DNA of 32,925 nucleotides from the NCBI GenBank assembly GCA_902766955.1, contig CACXFM010000064.1, positions 1-32,925 of the forward strand, written 5' to 3'. Both the position numbers and the translations under genes were made by a program. A model generated the notes under the pieces. That model was not told the DNA's origin, made no database searches, and was given only the letters and a program-made list of their open reading frames with translations. This stretch comes from an uncultured Lachnospiraceae bacterium (lineage in GTDB: Bacteria > Bacillota > Clostridia > Lachnospirales > Lachnospiraceae). Of the stretch, positions 23,139 through 31,983 are shown one piece after another (within the stretch, counting starts at the first letter, position 1; each line of letters opens with the position of its first letter).

Positions 23139-23181
23139 GCCCGGGTATTCTCGTAAAAAGCAAAAGATTCCCGGGCTTTTT
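23139..23181 (+). terminator. Terminator-like hairpin in the leader of the lysR-type gene
   Basis: GCCCGGG (23139-23145) pairs with CCCGGGC (23170-23176), followed by TTTTTATTAATTATT. An alternative stem AAAAAGC/GCTTTTT (23155-23161 with 23175-23181) competes with the base of the first. No gene ends here on this strand, so it would act on the 5' leader of the LysR mRNA, as attenuation or a stray fold. Confidence 0.4.
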
Positions 23182-23226
23182 ATTAATTATTATCGGAAAC
23201 GGATGAAATGAAAGGGAGGTCAGGCC

Positions 23227-24117
23227 ATGAGGATGGCGCAGCTTCGGTATTTTGTCACGATCGCGCAGCTGGAAAACCTCTCCCAGGCTGCAGAGCTTCT
23301 GCATCTCACGCAATCTTCTCTCTCGAAGAATCTGTCGACTCTGGAAGCGGAGCTGGGAATGCCCCTCTTTCAGAGAAACGGCCGTCACCTGACCCTGAAT
23401 CCCGCGGGTGCCAGACTTCTGGAATTCAGCAACATGGTGCTTCGCGAGCTGGACTACACACTGGATGACATGCGCCTCCTGTCCACGGGGACGGGGTCCC
23501 GCATCCGGATCGGAACGGCCGGCATGAGCCCGGAGCTCACTCTCTGTCTCGCCGGCTTCCGCAAGAAATCACCGGAGGCGGAATTTGAAATCACGGGCGA
23601 TATTGAGTCTATGGAGCATATCGACATCAATGCATTTGACATGCTCATCTGTCCGCTGGAGCTGAAATATAAAAAGTATACGGGATATCCGCTGTATGAA
23701 GAGCATTATTTCCTGGCCGTCCGGGCGGGGCATCCGCTTGCCGGAAAACCGTTCATCAGAGCAAAAGCACTGGAGGGACAGGATGTGGTATTTATGCGGA
23801 GCGGCCGCGGTTTTGAAGAATATCCGTACCGGATCTCAAGTGCGCTGGCTCTTCGTTTTCATTCCGTCAGCTATGCGGACAAAAGGGAATACCACCGCCA
23901 GATGATTTCGGACGGACTCTGCGCCGGTTTCGTCCCGGACGGCTGTGCTTCTTTCTACCGGGGAGGCAATCTCCGTCTGATTCCCATACAGGACAGACGG
24001 TTTTCCAGGCAGATGATGGTCTGTTTCCGGCGGGAAAAAACTCTCTCGCCGTATGTGCGGGAGTTCCGGAACTATGTGTTCGATTACTTCTCCGTTGATA
24101 CAAAGAAGCAGACCTGA
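23227..24117 (+). CDS. LysR-family transcriptional regulator, probable regulator of the oxidoreductase operon
   Basis: The 296-residue protein has the LysR helix-turn-helix at 1-60 (MAQLRYFVTIAQLENLSQAAELLHLTQSSLSKNL with FQRNGRHLTLNPAG) and a full effector-binding domain (90-290). Typical length and no truncation. It is transcribed away from the aldehyde oxidoreductase operon across 240 bases, the common placement for a LysR activator and its target. The effector is unknown; an aldehyde, the product acid or the tungsten status are candidates. GGGAGGT precedes the ATG at 23227. It converges on the MoeB-like gene with 25 bases between stops. Confidence 0.9.
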   Translation: MRMAQLRYFVTIAQLENLSQAAELLHLTQSSLSKNLSTLEAELGMPLFQRNGRHLTLNPAGARLLEFSNMVLRELDYTLDDMRLLSTGTGSRIRIGTAGMSPELTLCLAGFRKKSPEAEFEITGDIESMEHIDINAFDMLICPLELKYKKYTGYPLYEEHYFLAVRAGHPLAGKPFIRAKALEGQDVVFMRSGRGFEEYPYRISSALALRFHSVSYADKREYHRQMISDGLCAGFVPDGCASFYRGGNLRLIPIQDRRFSRQMMVCFRREKTLSPYVREFRNYVFDYFSVDTKKQT

Positions 24118-24142
24118 TACGAATCCGCCCGGACCGGAAGTC

Positions 24143-24817
24143 TCACTCCATGGGGATCACTTCCCAGTCGCTTCTCAGAAGATCCGCTATCAGGAGCCCG
24201 CCCTCGAGCACTGATCTTCTGCCGCACAGAAGTTTGACCGCCTCCGCGGCCTGAATCGCGGCGCAGAAAGGAGGCGTGAAAGACAGGCTTGTTTTGCTTC
24301 CGGGAACAAAGCCCGGTCCGTAGAGCTGGTGAAGGACCCGCTTCCCCGGTCTTGCGGCCGTCACCTGGGCAGTCCATCCCTGAATGGCTCCGTGGACAAT
24401 CGTCACACGCTGCCGTTCGCATGCGTCTTCCAGCAGCAGACGGGCCTGTGCATTATCGAGGGCATCCAGGACCAGATCCTGCCCCTCCGCCAGCGCATCG
24501 GCGTTGTCTTCGGTGATAAATACATCGGCCGCCGTGACGCGGACAAGCGGATTTGTGTTCCGGGCCCGCTCAGCCGCTGCTGCGGCCTTGTTGCGGCCAA
24601 GCTCGTTTACGCCGGACAGAAGCTGCCGGTTCAGATTGCTCTCTTCGAAAACATCTCCGTCTGCAACCGTCAGCTCCCCGACCCCCATACGGACAAGATA
24701 CTCGATGATATAGCCCCCGAGTCCGCCGCAGCCCGCGACCAGCACCCGTTTTTTTGAGAGCAGTTCCTGTTCTTCCAAAGAGACAGACGGAATATTCCGT
24801 TCATATCGCAGATCCAT
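24143..24817 (-). CDS. MoeB/ThiF-like adenylyltransferase for MoaD
   Basis: The 224-residue protein is an E1-like activating enzyme. AGCGGLGGYI is the nucleotide-binding loop, TVADGDVFEESNLNRQ the ATP-contact motif (D, R and N conserved), and VLDALDNAQARLLLE the central helix region. MoeB adenylates the C-terminal glycine of MoaD. E. coli MoeB (about 249 aa) has a structural zinc held by two CxxC motifs; these are absent here, so it belongs to the short ThiF/HesA branch. ATG at 24817 is preceded by AGGAGGTGATC; a GTG at 24826 lies within that site. A TTGCAA/TATACT promoter stands before it. It is divergent from moeA. Confidence 0.85.
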   Translation of the reverse strand: MDLRYERNIPSVSLEEQELLSKKRVLVAGCGGLGGYIIEYLVRMGVGELTVADGDVFEESNLNRQLLSGVNELGRNKAAAAAERARNTNPLVRVTAADVFITEDNADALAEGQDLVLDALDNAQARLLLEDACERQRVTIVHGAIQGWTAQVTAARPGKRVLHQLYGPGFVPGSKTSLSFTPPFCAAIQAAEAVKLLCGRRSVLEGGLLIADLLRSDWEVIPME

Positions 24818-24837
24818 ACCGATCACCTCCTGTCGCC

Positions 24838-24866
24838 AGTATATGCGCTCATGCAGGGCTTTGCAA
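24838..24866 (-). promoter_or_regulatory. Promoter of the moeB-like gene
   Basis: On the minus strand TTGCAA (24866-24861) and TATACT (24843-24838) are 17 bp apart. TTGCAA is its own reverse complement, so it could also serve as -35 for the divergent moeA gene, but the plus-strand -10 position (CTTAAA at 24884) is poor. Confidence 0.5.
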
Positions 24867-24904
24867 CGGTCCGGATCTATTCCCTTAAAGGAGATTTTCT
24901 ATCT

Positions 24905-26128
24905 ATGCTTTCTGTAAAAACACCGGAAGAAGTCATGACGCTTCTGAAAGAATCCTTCCCTTCCGGAATAACGGGAGAGACGGTGATCCCGCTCTCCGAA
25001 GCACCCGGCAGGGTGCTGTGCGAAGCAGTGACCGCGGATGAGTATATTCCCGGTTTCGACCGCTCCTCCGTTGACGGCTATGCCGTCCGTGCCGCTGATA
25101 CCTTCGGGTGCTCGGACGCCATACCGGCTCTGCTTGCCGAAAGCGGCGAAATCCTGATGGGAGAAAGCGCCGGCCTGATTCTTTCACCCGGAGAATGTGC
25201 GGCAATTCCCACGGGCGGCGCCGTCCCGGCCGGTGCGGATGCCGTCGTCATGATTGAATATACCGAAGACTACGGGGACGGCACAATCGGAATTCTGAAA
25301 AGCGTCTCTCCGGGAGAAAACATGGTCTTCCGCGGAGATGATCTGCGCCCCGGCACGGTGCTTCTTCCGAAAGGCAGAAAGCTCTCGGTACCGGACATCG
25401 GTGCGCTCGCTGCCATGGGAATGGACCGCGTCCGGGTCTTCCGAAAGCCGCTTGTCGGCATTATTTCCACCGGAGATGAACTTGTGCCGGTCTCGGAAAC
25501 TCCTGCCGGAGGACAGATCCGGGATGTCAATTCTTCCATGCTTGCGGCTCTGGCCGCAGACGCCGGAGCGGATGTTCGCAGCTTCGGAATTCTGAAGGAT
25601 GACGAGAATCTGCTCGGGAAGACGCTCGACGCGGCGCTGTCTGAATGTGATCTGGTCCTGCTCTCCGGAGGCAGCTCCGTGGGCATCAAAGACGCCGCCC
25701 TCCGCGTCATCGAAAGCAGGGGGGAAGTCCTGCTTCACGGCATTGCCATGAAGCCAGGCAAACCCACGATCATCGGCCGGATCGGCGGGAAACCCGTGTT
25801 CGGTCTTCCGGGACATCCGGTGGCCGCCTTTTTCGTGTCCGACCTCTTTGTCCGGCCGCTGATCGGCCGTCTCATGGGCAGAAGCGTCCGGATCCGCACC
25901 GTCCCGGCACGGATTACGGAAGCGGTCAGCGCCAATCACGGGCGCGCTCAATATATGGGGGTTTTTCTGTCCGGCAGTGAGGACAGCCTGTCGGCAGTTC
26001 CGGTCCGGAGCAAATCCGGCCTGATCACGGCGCAGGCCGGCTCGGACGGGTATTTCTGTATTCCGCGTGACTGCGAGGGCGTTCCTGCCGGAGCAGAGAT
26101 CCGGGTGAAGCTTTATACATCAGATTGA
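24905..26128 (+). CDS. moeA: Molybdopterin molybdenumtransferase MoeA (first copy)
   Basis: The 407-residue protein has the MoeA domains: a hydrophilic N-terminal domain with SSVDGYAVR (D57), the MPT-binding domain with IISTGDELVP and LLSGGSSVGIKD, GLPGHPVAAFFV, and a C-terminal beta domain. MoeA removes AMP from adenylated pyranopterin and inserts molybdate or tungstate. The start at 24905 is chosen because AAAGGAGA lies 10 bases upstream and gives the canonical N-terminus. An in-frame start at 24851 would add 18 residues lying over the moeB promoter. It is followed by a second MoeA at 11 bases, in an apparent operon to the GlpA-like and PDR-like genes. Confidence 0.93.
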   Translation: MLSVKTPEEVMTLLKESFPSGITGETVIPLSEAPGRVLCEAVTADEYIPGFDRSSVDGYAVRAADTFGCSDAIPALLAESGEILMGESAGLILSPGECAAIPTGGAVPAGADAVVMIEYTEDYGDGTIGILKSVSPGENMVFRGDDLRPGTVLLPKGRKLSVPDIGALAAMGMDRVRVFRKPLVGIISTGDELVPVSETPAGGQIRDVNSSMLAALAADAGADVRSFGILKDDENLLGKTLDAALSECDLVLLSGGSSVGIKDAALRVIESRGEVLLHGIAMKPGKPTIIGRIGGKPVFGLPGHPVAAFFVSDLFVRPLIGRLMGRSVRIRTVPARITEAVSANHGRAQYMGVFLSGSEDSLSAVPVRSKSGLITAQAGSDGYFCIPRDCEGVPAGAEIRVKLYTSD

Positions 26129-26139
26129 GAGGATTTATC

Positions 26140-28050
26140 ATGGCGTTTCAATATCTCACCAACACTTCCCTGAAAGAGGCAAGAACTGCTTTTCTGGACG
26201 CACTTAAGAGTTCCGGGTTCGGTCCGGACACGGAAACCGTCCCCGCGGCGGAATCCTGCGGCCGCATCACCGCCGCGGCCGTTTATGCCGCAATCAGTGC
26301 TCCCCATTATCTGGCGAGTGCCATGGACGGCATCGCCCTGCGCGCCGGGCTTACGTTCGGAGCCACGGAGACGACGCCGGTCACTCTGCGCGAAGAAGAT
26401 TTCATCGTCGTGGATACGGGCGATCCCGTCCCGGACGGATGCGACGCAGTCGTGATGACAGAAGATGTCATCCGGCAGGAAGACGGCTCCGTCCGTCTCT
26501 ACGCCTCCGCCTCCCCGTGGCAGCATATCCGCCAGATCGGAGAAGATATCTGCGCGGGAGAAATGATTCTTCCGTCCCACATGCGGATTTCGCCTTCCGC
26601 CATCGGAGCCATGCTGGCAGCCGGCGTGCTGTCAGTGGAAGTGCTGCGGCGCCCGAGGATCGGCATCATCCCGACCGGTGACGAAATCGTGCCTCCGAGC
26701 GCGGATCCGAAGCCGGGGGATATTGTGGAGTTCAACTCTTCCATCTTCTCCGCCATGATCAGAGAATGGGACGGCGATCCGGTCGTGTATCCGATCGTAC
26801 CCGATGACAGGGAACTGCTCCGCTCCGCTCTCCTCACCGCAATTAAGGAGTGCGACGCGGTACTGCTGAATGCCGGTTCCTCCGCAGGGAGAGAGGACTA
26901 TTCCGCCGAAGTGATCGCCGAAACCGGCACCGTTCTCTGCCACGGCATTGCCATCAAGCCGGGCAAACCGGCCATCCTCGGCCTCAGCGGAAACAAAGCC
27001 ATTCTGGGCGTACCCGGGTATCCCGTCTCGGGAATTCTCGTGCTCACCGAAATACTCCGCCCGCTCCTCGATGTGTGGTACGGGACGGCTCCGGACAGCG
27101 GGCAGACGGTTGACGCCGTTCTGTCCAGGCCCGTCGTTTCCGGGCTCAAATATCAGGAATATGTCCGGGTACACATGGGCAGAGTGAACGGCAGGCTGAT
27201 TGCCTCTCCGCTCAGCCGGGGCAGCGGCGTCGTGTCTTCATTTATGAAAGCGGACGGCATCCTGACCATACCGCAGGGAACGGAAGGCCATGCGGCCGGC
27301 GAGACGGTCCGGGTGAAGCTTCTCCGTCCCGCCGAAGCCCTTGACAACACTCTGGTGGCCATAGGAAGTCATGACCCGCTTCTGGACGAATGCGCCGATC
27401 TGCTCCACCGCGCCGATCCGGGCCTCTTCATGAGTTCCTCCCATGTCGGTTCCATGGGCGGCATCATGGCCGTCAGGAGGGGAGAAGCACATGTTGCCGG
27501 GATTCATCTTCTGAATGAAACGGACGGCACTTATAATACTGCTTCCGTCCGCAGATATTTTCCGAAGGGAGGCGTCAGTCTGGTCGAATGTGTCGGCCGC
27601 ACACAAGGACTGATGGTGGCGCACGGAAATCCTCTGGGCATCCGCTCTCTTCAGGATCTTACCAGAGACAGCGTCCGTTATGTCAACCGGCAGAAAGGTT
27701 CCGGCACCAGGATTCTGACCGATTATCTGTGCAAAACGGAGGGAGTCAGTTCCCGCAGAATCTCCGGCTACGACAGAGAAGAATTCACCCACACTTCCGT
27801 GGCCGCCCAGATTGCCGCCGGCACCGCCGACGCCGGTATGGGAATTTATTCGGCGTCCCGGTTGTACGGACTGGATTTTCTGCCGCTCTGCACCGAACAA
27901 TATGATCTGCTGATACCCGACTATGCCATCGGTCTTCCGATGGTGCAGCGTCTGCTGGAAGTGCTCCGCTCCGATGACTTCCGGCAGCGGCTTAAAAAGA
28001 TGGGCGGCTACACTCTGAAAAATCCCGGCGCGATACGCCGCCATTTCTGA
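26140..28050 (+). CDS. Second MoeA fused to a periplasmic-binding-like domain
   Basis: The 636-residue protein has a full MoeA half (about 1-405: SAMDGIALR with D63, IPTGDEIVPP, LNAGSSAGREDY, GVPGYPVSGILVL). Residues about 410-636 are a type-2 PBP-like domain (SSHVGSMGGIMAVRRGEAHVAGIH, RQKGSGTRILTDYL, VAAQIAAGTADAGMG). The PBP-like part has no signal peptide, so it works in the cytoplasm and may sense or hold molybdate or tungstate, as in MoeA-LysR-substrate fusions (inference). ATG at 26140 follows GAGAGGA and lies 11 bases past the first moeA stop; a TTG at 26125 overlaps that gene and is less likely. Two MoeA copies are common in tungsten users. Confidence 0.88.
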   Translation: MAFQYLTNTSLKEARTAFLDALKSSGFGPDTETVPAAESCGRITAAAVYAAISAPHYLASAMDGIALRAGLTFGATETTPVTLREEDFIVVDTGDPVPDGCDAVVMTEDVIRQEDGSVRLYASASPWQHIRQIGEDICAGEMILPSHMRISPSAIGAMLAAGVLSVEVLRRPRIGIIPTGDEIVPPSADPKPGDIVEFNSSIFSAMIREWDGDPVVYPIVPDDRELLRSALLTAIKECDAVLLNAGSSAGREDYSAEVIAETGTVLCHGIAIKPGKPAILGLSGNKAILGVPGYPVSGILVLTEILRPLLDVWYGTAPDSGQTVDAVLSRPVVSGLKYQEYVRVHMGRVNGRLIASPLSRGSGVVSSFMKADGILTIPQGTEGHAAGETVRVKLLRPAEALDNTLVAIGSHDPLLDECADLLHRADPGLFMSSSHVGSMGGIMAVRRGEAHVAGIHLLNETDGTYNTASVRRYFPKGGVSLVECVGRTQGLMVAHGNPLGIRSLQDLTRDSVRYVNRQKGSGTRILTDYLCKTEGVSSRRISGYDREEFTHTSVAAQIAAGTADAGMGIYSASRLYGLDFLPLCTEQYDLLIPDYAIGLPMVQRLLEVLRSDDFRQRLKKMGGYTLKNPGAIRRHF

Positions 28051-28051
28051 A

Positions 28052-29524
28052 ATGCTGTATACGGATGCAGCCGTGATCGGAGCGGGAGTTCTCGGCTGTT
28101 TTACCGCGAGAGCTCTCACGGAGCTTGAGATTTCCGTGACCGTCATCGAGGAGAAGGAGGATGTCTGTACCGGCATAACCCGGGCCAATACAGGCATCAT
28201 TTACACAGGCTGTGACAACCGGCCCGGTTCGCGGAAAGCCGCCATGTGCGTGAAAGCAAACCGGGAGTTTGATCAGCTGGCACGCGGGCTTGACGTGCGC
28301 TTCAGCCGCTGCGGTTCCGTGATGGCGGCCTTCGGGCCGCGCGGAGAAGATGTTCTTCGCAGAAAATACCGGCAGGGTCTCTCGAACGGTGTACCGGGAC
28401 TGCGGCTCTTAAGCCGTGATGAACTGGCAGAAGCCGAGCCCCTTTTGAGCCGGGATGCCGTTCTGGGGCTTTATGCACCCGGCACCGGCACAGTCGAGCC
28501 CTGGGAGCTCGGAATCGCCGCTTTTGAAAACGCCTCTGCCAACGGCGCCCTGTTCAGGTTAAATGAAAAAGTGATTCACATGGAGCGCTCAGGAAGCCGT
28601 TTTATTCTGGAGACAGACCGGGAAACAATCCTCGCCCGGACCGTGATCAACTGTGCAGGTCTGTCTGCCGACGCGGTGCGGGAAATGCTCCGTGTTCCTG
28701 CCGTGAGGATTTTTCCGACGGGAGCGGATTATATCGTCCTCGGCGACTCCCTTAAGGGACAGATCCGCCACGTGATTTTCCATGAACCGGAAGAGAAACG
28801 AAAAGGACTCACCATTGTTCCCGCTGTTGACGGAAGTATTCTGGCCGGACCGACAGAGCGGAGCGCGGATCTCGCCCCGGAAGGAGCGACCTGTGCGGAG
28901 GGGCTGGAAGAACTGAGGAAACTATGCGCCGAGGTTGTTCCGGACCTGCCTCTTACAGAACAGATCCGTACATTTTCCGCCCTGCGTCCGAATCCCCGCT
29001 CCGTGCAGCGGGAAAATGGCCGCTGGGTTCCGGTGGATCACTCAATCCGCGATTTTCTCATCTTAAACGAAGACGGACTCATCAGTCTCATCGGAATCAA
29101 AACCCCGGGGCTCACCTGTGCCGCGGAGCTCGGCCGCTTCTGCGCGTCTCTGGCAGCCGGCGCCCTCTCCGGCCCCGGCAGAAACAGACACTTTAACCCG
29201 CGCCGCACCGGAATCCCCCGTGTGCATGAGATGAAAGAGAACGACAGGGCCGCCCTGATCAGGACGGATCCCGATTTCGGTGAAATCGTCTGTCAGTGCC
29301 ATGATGTGACGGCAGGGGAAATACGGGAAGCGATACGGCGGGGCGCCGTTACACCGGACGGCGTAAAGCGCCGGACGGGAGCGGGAATGGGAGTCTGCCA
29401 GGGCTGCCGGTGCATAAGCCGTGTACAGGCCATGCTGACCGGAATGCGTAAAAACGCACCGCAGACAGACAGCCCCGGACACTCCGGGACGGAAAAACCG
29501 GAGGAGAGGCATGGAATATACTGA
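28052..29524 (+). CDS. GlpA-like FAD oxidoreductase with C-terminal BFD-type [2Fe-2S] domain
   Basis: The 490-residue protein has a DAO/GlpA-like FAD domain starting with AAVIGAGVLGC (GxGxxG at 10-15). The body matches the GlpA/sn-glycerol-3-phosphate dehydrogenase-like family (TGITRANTGIIYTG, INCAGLSAD). The C-terminal part (about 410-465) is a Fer2_BFD cluster domain: CQCHDVT...GMGVCQGCRC. In Clostridia it normally pairs with a PDR-type flavoprotein, a DUF1667 protein and often glycerol kinase; here only the PDR partner is found. The start is 1 base past the stop of the second moeA, so it probably belongs to that transcript. The substrate is not known. Confidence 0.82.
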   Translation: MLYTDAAVIGAGVLGCFTARALTELEISVTVIEEKEDVCTGITRANTGIIYTGCDNRPGSRKAAMCVKANREFDQLARGLDVRFSRCGSVMAAFGPRGEDVLRRKYRQGLSNGVPGLRLLSRDELAEAEPLLSRDAVLGLYAPGTGTVEPWELGIAAFENASANGALFRLNEKVIHMERSGSRFILETDRETILARTVINCAGLSADAVREMLRVPAVRIFPTGADYIVLGDSLKGQIRHVIFHEPEEKRKGLTIVPAVDGSILAGPTERSADLAPEGATCAEGLEELRKLCAEVVPDLPLTEQIRTFSALRPNPRSVQRENGRWVPVDHSIRDFLILNEDGLISLIGIKTPGLTCAAELGRFCASLAAGALSGPGRNRHFNPRRTGIPRVHEMKENDRAALIRTDPDFGEIVCQCHDVTAGEIREAIRRGAVTPDGVKRRTGAGMGVCQGCRCISRVQAMLTGMRKNAPQTDSPGHSGTEKPEERHGIY

Positions 29525-30419
29525 TATTCTTGTAATCGGGGGAGGCGCCGCCGGGATGGCGGCGGCACTGGCGGCATCAGAGGCTGGCCGAAGAGTCCTG
29601 CTCTGTGAAAAAGAAGACCGCCCGGGAGGCATTCTCAACCGCTGTACTCACAGGGGTTTCGGCAGAGCCTTCCTGGGACGGGATCTCACGGGACAGGAAT
29701 ATGCCGGCTTTTTTGCGGAAAGACTGTATAAATCGGCGGCAGAAGTTCGGACGGGCGTCACGGTCCTCTCTCTTTCTCAGGACCGCACGGCTCTTCTGTC
29801 CGGCAGAAAAGGACTGTTCCGCATAAAGTTCCGCTTCTGTATTCTCGCAGCAGGCTGTCTGGAAAAGACGCCCGGTTCTCTCGGCATCCCCGGAACACGT
29901 CCCGCCGGTGTATTAACCGCCGGCACTGCACAGCTGCTGGAAAATACAGACGGGCTGATCGCCGGTTACCGGCCGGTCATCCTCGGAAGCGGCGATGTGG
30001 GGCTCATCATGGCCCGGCAGTTTGCGGAATCCGGCCGGGAAGTCGTGGCCCTGATCGAACAGAAAGATCAGGTGGGCGGGCTCCTCCGAAACCGCAGGGA
30101 GTGCCTCGAGCCATACCGCATTCCGGTTCTGCTTCATACAGCCGCAGTCGAAATTCTCGGCAGGGACAGAATTACAGGCGTCAGAATCCGGGATCTCGAA
30201 ACAGGTTTCACGCGGATCCTTCACTGTGACACGCTGATTACCGCCGCGGGCCTGATTCCGGACCGGACACTCTGCCGGGATCTTATGCCGGCAGGCCGCC
30301 TGCCCGACTGGCTCCGGCTCTGCGGCAACTGTGAGAGCATACATGACATCGTGGACAGCGTCACCCGCGAGGCCATGGCCCTCGGCGCCTCCCTCGGACA
30401 GGAAGCGCCCCGGAAATGA
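29511..30419 (+). CDS. PDR-like FAD/NAD(P) oxidoreductase partner of the GlpA-like protein
   Basis: The 302-residue flavoprotein has an FAD site (LVIGGGAAGMAAA), the GC-x3-T-x-G-like motif AAGCLEKTPG, a nucleotide-binding fold (PVILGSGDVGLIMARQF) and a final FAD contact (LRLCGNCESIHDIVDSV). It resembles the second flavoprotein of the GlpA-PDR-DUF1667 trio. It is shorter than the usual ~400 aa because the C-terminal extension after the last FAD motif is absent; no frameshift is seen. It overlaps the GlpA-like gene by 14 bases, so the two are co-translated. It converges on moaA with 11 bases between stops. Confidence 0.8.
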   Translation: MEYTDILVIGGGAAGMAAALAASEAGRRVLLCEKEDRPGGILNRCTHRGFGRAFLGRDLTGQEYAGFFAERLYKSAAEVRTGVTVLSLSQDRTALLSGRKGLFRIKFRFCILAAGCLEKTPGSLGIPGTRPAGVLTAGTAQLLENTDGLIAGYRPVILGSGDVGLIMARQFAESGREVVALIEQKDQVGGLLRNRRECLEPYRIPVLLHTAAVEILGRDRITGVRIRDLETGFTRILHCDTLITAAGLIPDRTLCRDLMPAGRLPDWLRLCGNCESIHDIVDSVTREAMALGASLGQEAPRK

Positions 30420-30430
30420 TCCGCCGGAAC

Positions 30431-31411
30431 TCACCCGCCGATACTGATCATGCGGCCTGTCTCCGTAATCATGTCCGGTTCTTCGAAACAATGCTGTTCC
30501 GGTTTCGCATAAACAGCCTGCTCAATGGCCTGCCGCAGCATGGCCTCCGAGGGCTTGCCGCCCGGGCCTCCCCGGAGAATCGGCATCAGGTTCGCAGTTT
30601 CGCCATAGCAGAGACAGGGCTTCAGCCTGCCCTGCGAAGTGAGTCTGATCCGGTTGCAGCTTCCGCAGAATTTTCCGTGCATGGCACTGATAAAGCCGAT
30701 GCTGCCCGTCCATCCGGGAATCCTGAGATAAACCGCCGGCCCGTTTCCGTGTACGGAAGAGTCCTCCTGCAGATCCGGATGAAGCGCGCGGAACCGCTCC
30801 TTCAGTTCCGTATTGGCGACGCCTTCTCTCTTCTGACCGAACCCGATCGGCATCAGTTCGATAAACCGCACGTCCATCTGTCTGTCTCTGGCCAGCGAAG
30901 CCAGTTCGTACCACTCGCCGTCATTGATGCCCCGCTGCAGAACCACATTGATTTTCAGCCTCAGCTTCGAATCCAGGACCCGTTCCACACTGTCAAGCAC
31001 GGAAAGAAGTTCATCGCGGCCGGTAATGGCCGAAAAGCGTTCCCTGTTCAGGGTATCGAGACTGACATTCACGGCATCCAGACCGGCATCCAGAAGCGAG
31101 GACAGACATTTCCCGAGCAGCACGCCGTTTGTGGTCATTGTCACCTGCTCAATACCCGGTATCGCTTTCAGCGACCGGATCAGATCCGCGCATCCGAGCC
31201 TCGCCAGGGGTTCTCCGCCCGTGATCTTGAGCTTGCGGATTCCGAGCGCGGCAGCGGCACTGCAGATCTCACAGATTTCCTCGTACGTAAGGATATCCTT
31301 CATGGATACGAGATCCACGCCCTCCGGCATGCAGTAAATGCAGCGGAGATTACAGCGGTCCGTAATGGAGATCCGCATATATTCAATTGATCTGCCGTAT
31401 CTGTCCAGCAT
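30431..31411 (-). CDS. moaA: GTP 3',8-cyclase MoaA
   Basis: This radical-SAM enzyme makes the first step of pyranopterin synthesis, turning GTP into 3',8-cyclo-GTP. The numbers here count from the alternative start at 31429 (332 aa): C26, C30 and C33 bind the SAM cluster (SITDRCNLRCIYC), C255, C258 and C272 bind the second [4Fe-4S], and the protein ends with the functional double glycine ISIGG. The GTP-binding KITGGEP is present. The start at 31411 (326 aa) is preferred because AAGGGG lies 9-10 bases upstream; the ATG at 31429 has no ribosome site. It follows the thioesterase gene on the same strand. MoaC and MoaE are not in the window. Confidence 0.95.
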   Translation of the reverse strand: MLDRYGRSIEYMRISITDRCNLRCIYCMPEGVDLVSMKDILTYEEICEICSAAAALGIRKLKITGGEPLARLGCADLIRSLKAIPGIEQVTMTTNGVLLGKCLSSLLDAGLDAVNVSLDTLNRERFSAITGRDELLSVLDSVERVLDSKLRLKINVVLQRGINDGEWYELASLARDRQMDVRFIELMPIGFGQKREGVANTELKERFRALHPDLQEDSSVHGNGPAVYLRIPGWTGSIGFISAMHGKFCGSCNRIRLTSQGRLKPCLCYGETANLMPILRGGPGGKPSEAMLRQAIEQAVYAKPEQHCFEEPDMITETGRMISIGG

Positions 31412-31454
31412 ATCCTTTGTCCCCTTCATCTTAAGTGCGGCTGCGATCCGCCGG

Positions 31455-31940
31455 TCAGAATCCCTCCCGCCGCCCTTTCCTGCGGGCTTCGATTCTCTTT
31501 TCCGCGCCGTCCCATTTGGCCTGCTCGGAAAAATTCTCGATTTTCAGTCCATAAGGAACCGGTGTCGGTTTGCCGTTTTCATCGATACAGACCTCCGTCA
31601 GAAAAGCTCTGTTGATCGGGCGGCGCATGCCCGTCTCCCGGTCTTCGATCCACGTGTCGACGCGGACCTCGATGGACGTCCTTCCGACATGTGTCACATA
31701 GGCAATCATGACGAGCGTGTCATTCAGATAGGCGCCTTTTTTAAATTCCAGGTGCTCAATCGAGACAGTCGCCACATTCATGCCCGCATGGCGCATGGCC
31801 GCGATGCCGGCAATTTCATCAATCCACTCAAGAAGCCTCCCGCCGAAGAGGCGGTTCATCCCGTTGATGTCCGGGTAGCGCAGTGAATGCGTCGCTTCCG
31901 TGCGGGAATAGCTGACGGTCCTGTATCCCTTTTCATACAT
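31455..31940 (-). CDS. Acyl-CoA thioesterase, hotdog fold
   Basis: The 161-residue protein is a single hotdog domain with the acyl-CoA hydrolase motif GMNRLFGGRLLEWIDEIAGIAAMRHAG (catalytic Asp in the helix after GG) and a C-terminal charged tail. It should release CoA from acyl-CoA; chain length is not predictable. AAGGAGA stands 9 bases before the ATG. It is the first gene of a probable two-gene transcript with moaA, although the two have no known biochemical link. Confidence 0.85.
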   Translation of the reverse strand: MYEKGYRTVSYSRTEATHSLRYPDINGMNRLFGGRLLEWIDEIAGIAAMRHAGMNVATVSIEHLEFKKGAYLNDTLVMIAYVTHVGRTSIEVRVDTWIEDRETGMRRPINRAFLTEVCIDENGKPTPVPYGLKIENFSEQAKWDGAEKRIEARRKGRREGF

Positions 31941-31983
31941 TCCGGAACACTCTCCTTCTTTTTGATCTCATGATCCTCTCTCG

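Noticed and set aside
23107..23388. A 93-codon minus-strand frame at the divergent control region
   Set aside because: It overlaps the lysR coding start and both promoters, and no domain or ribosome site supports it.
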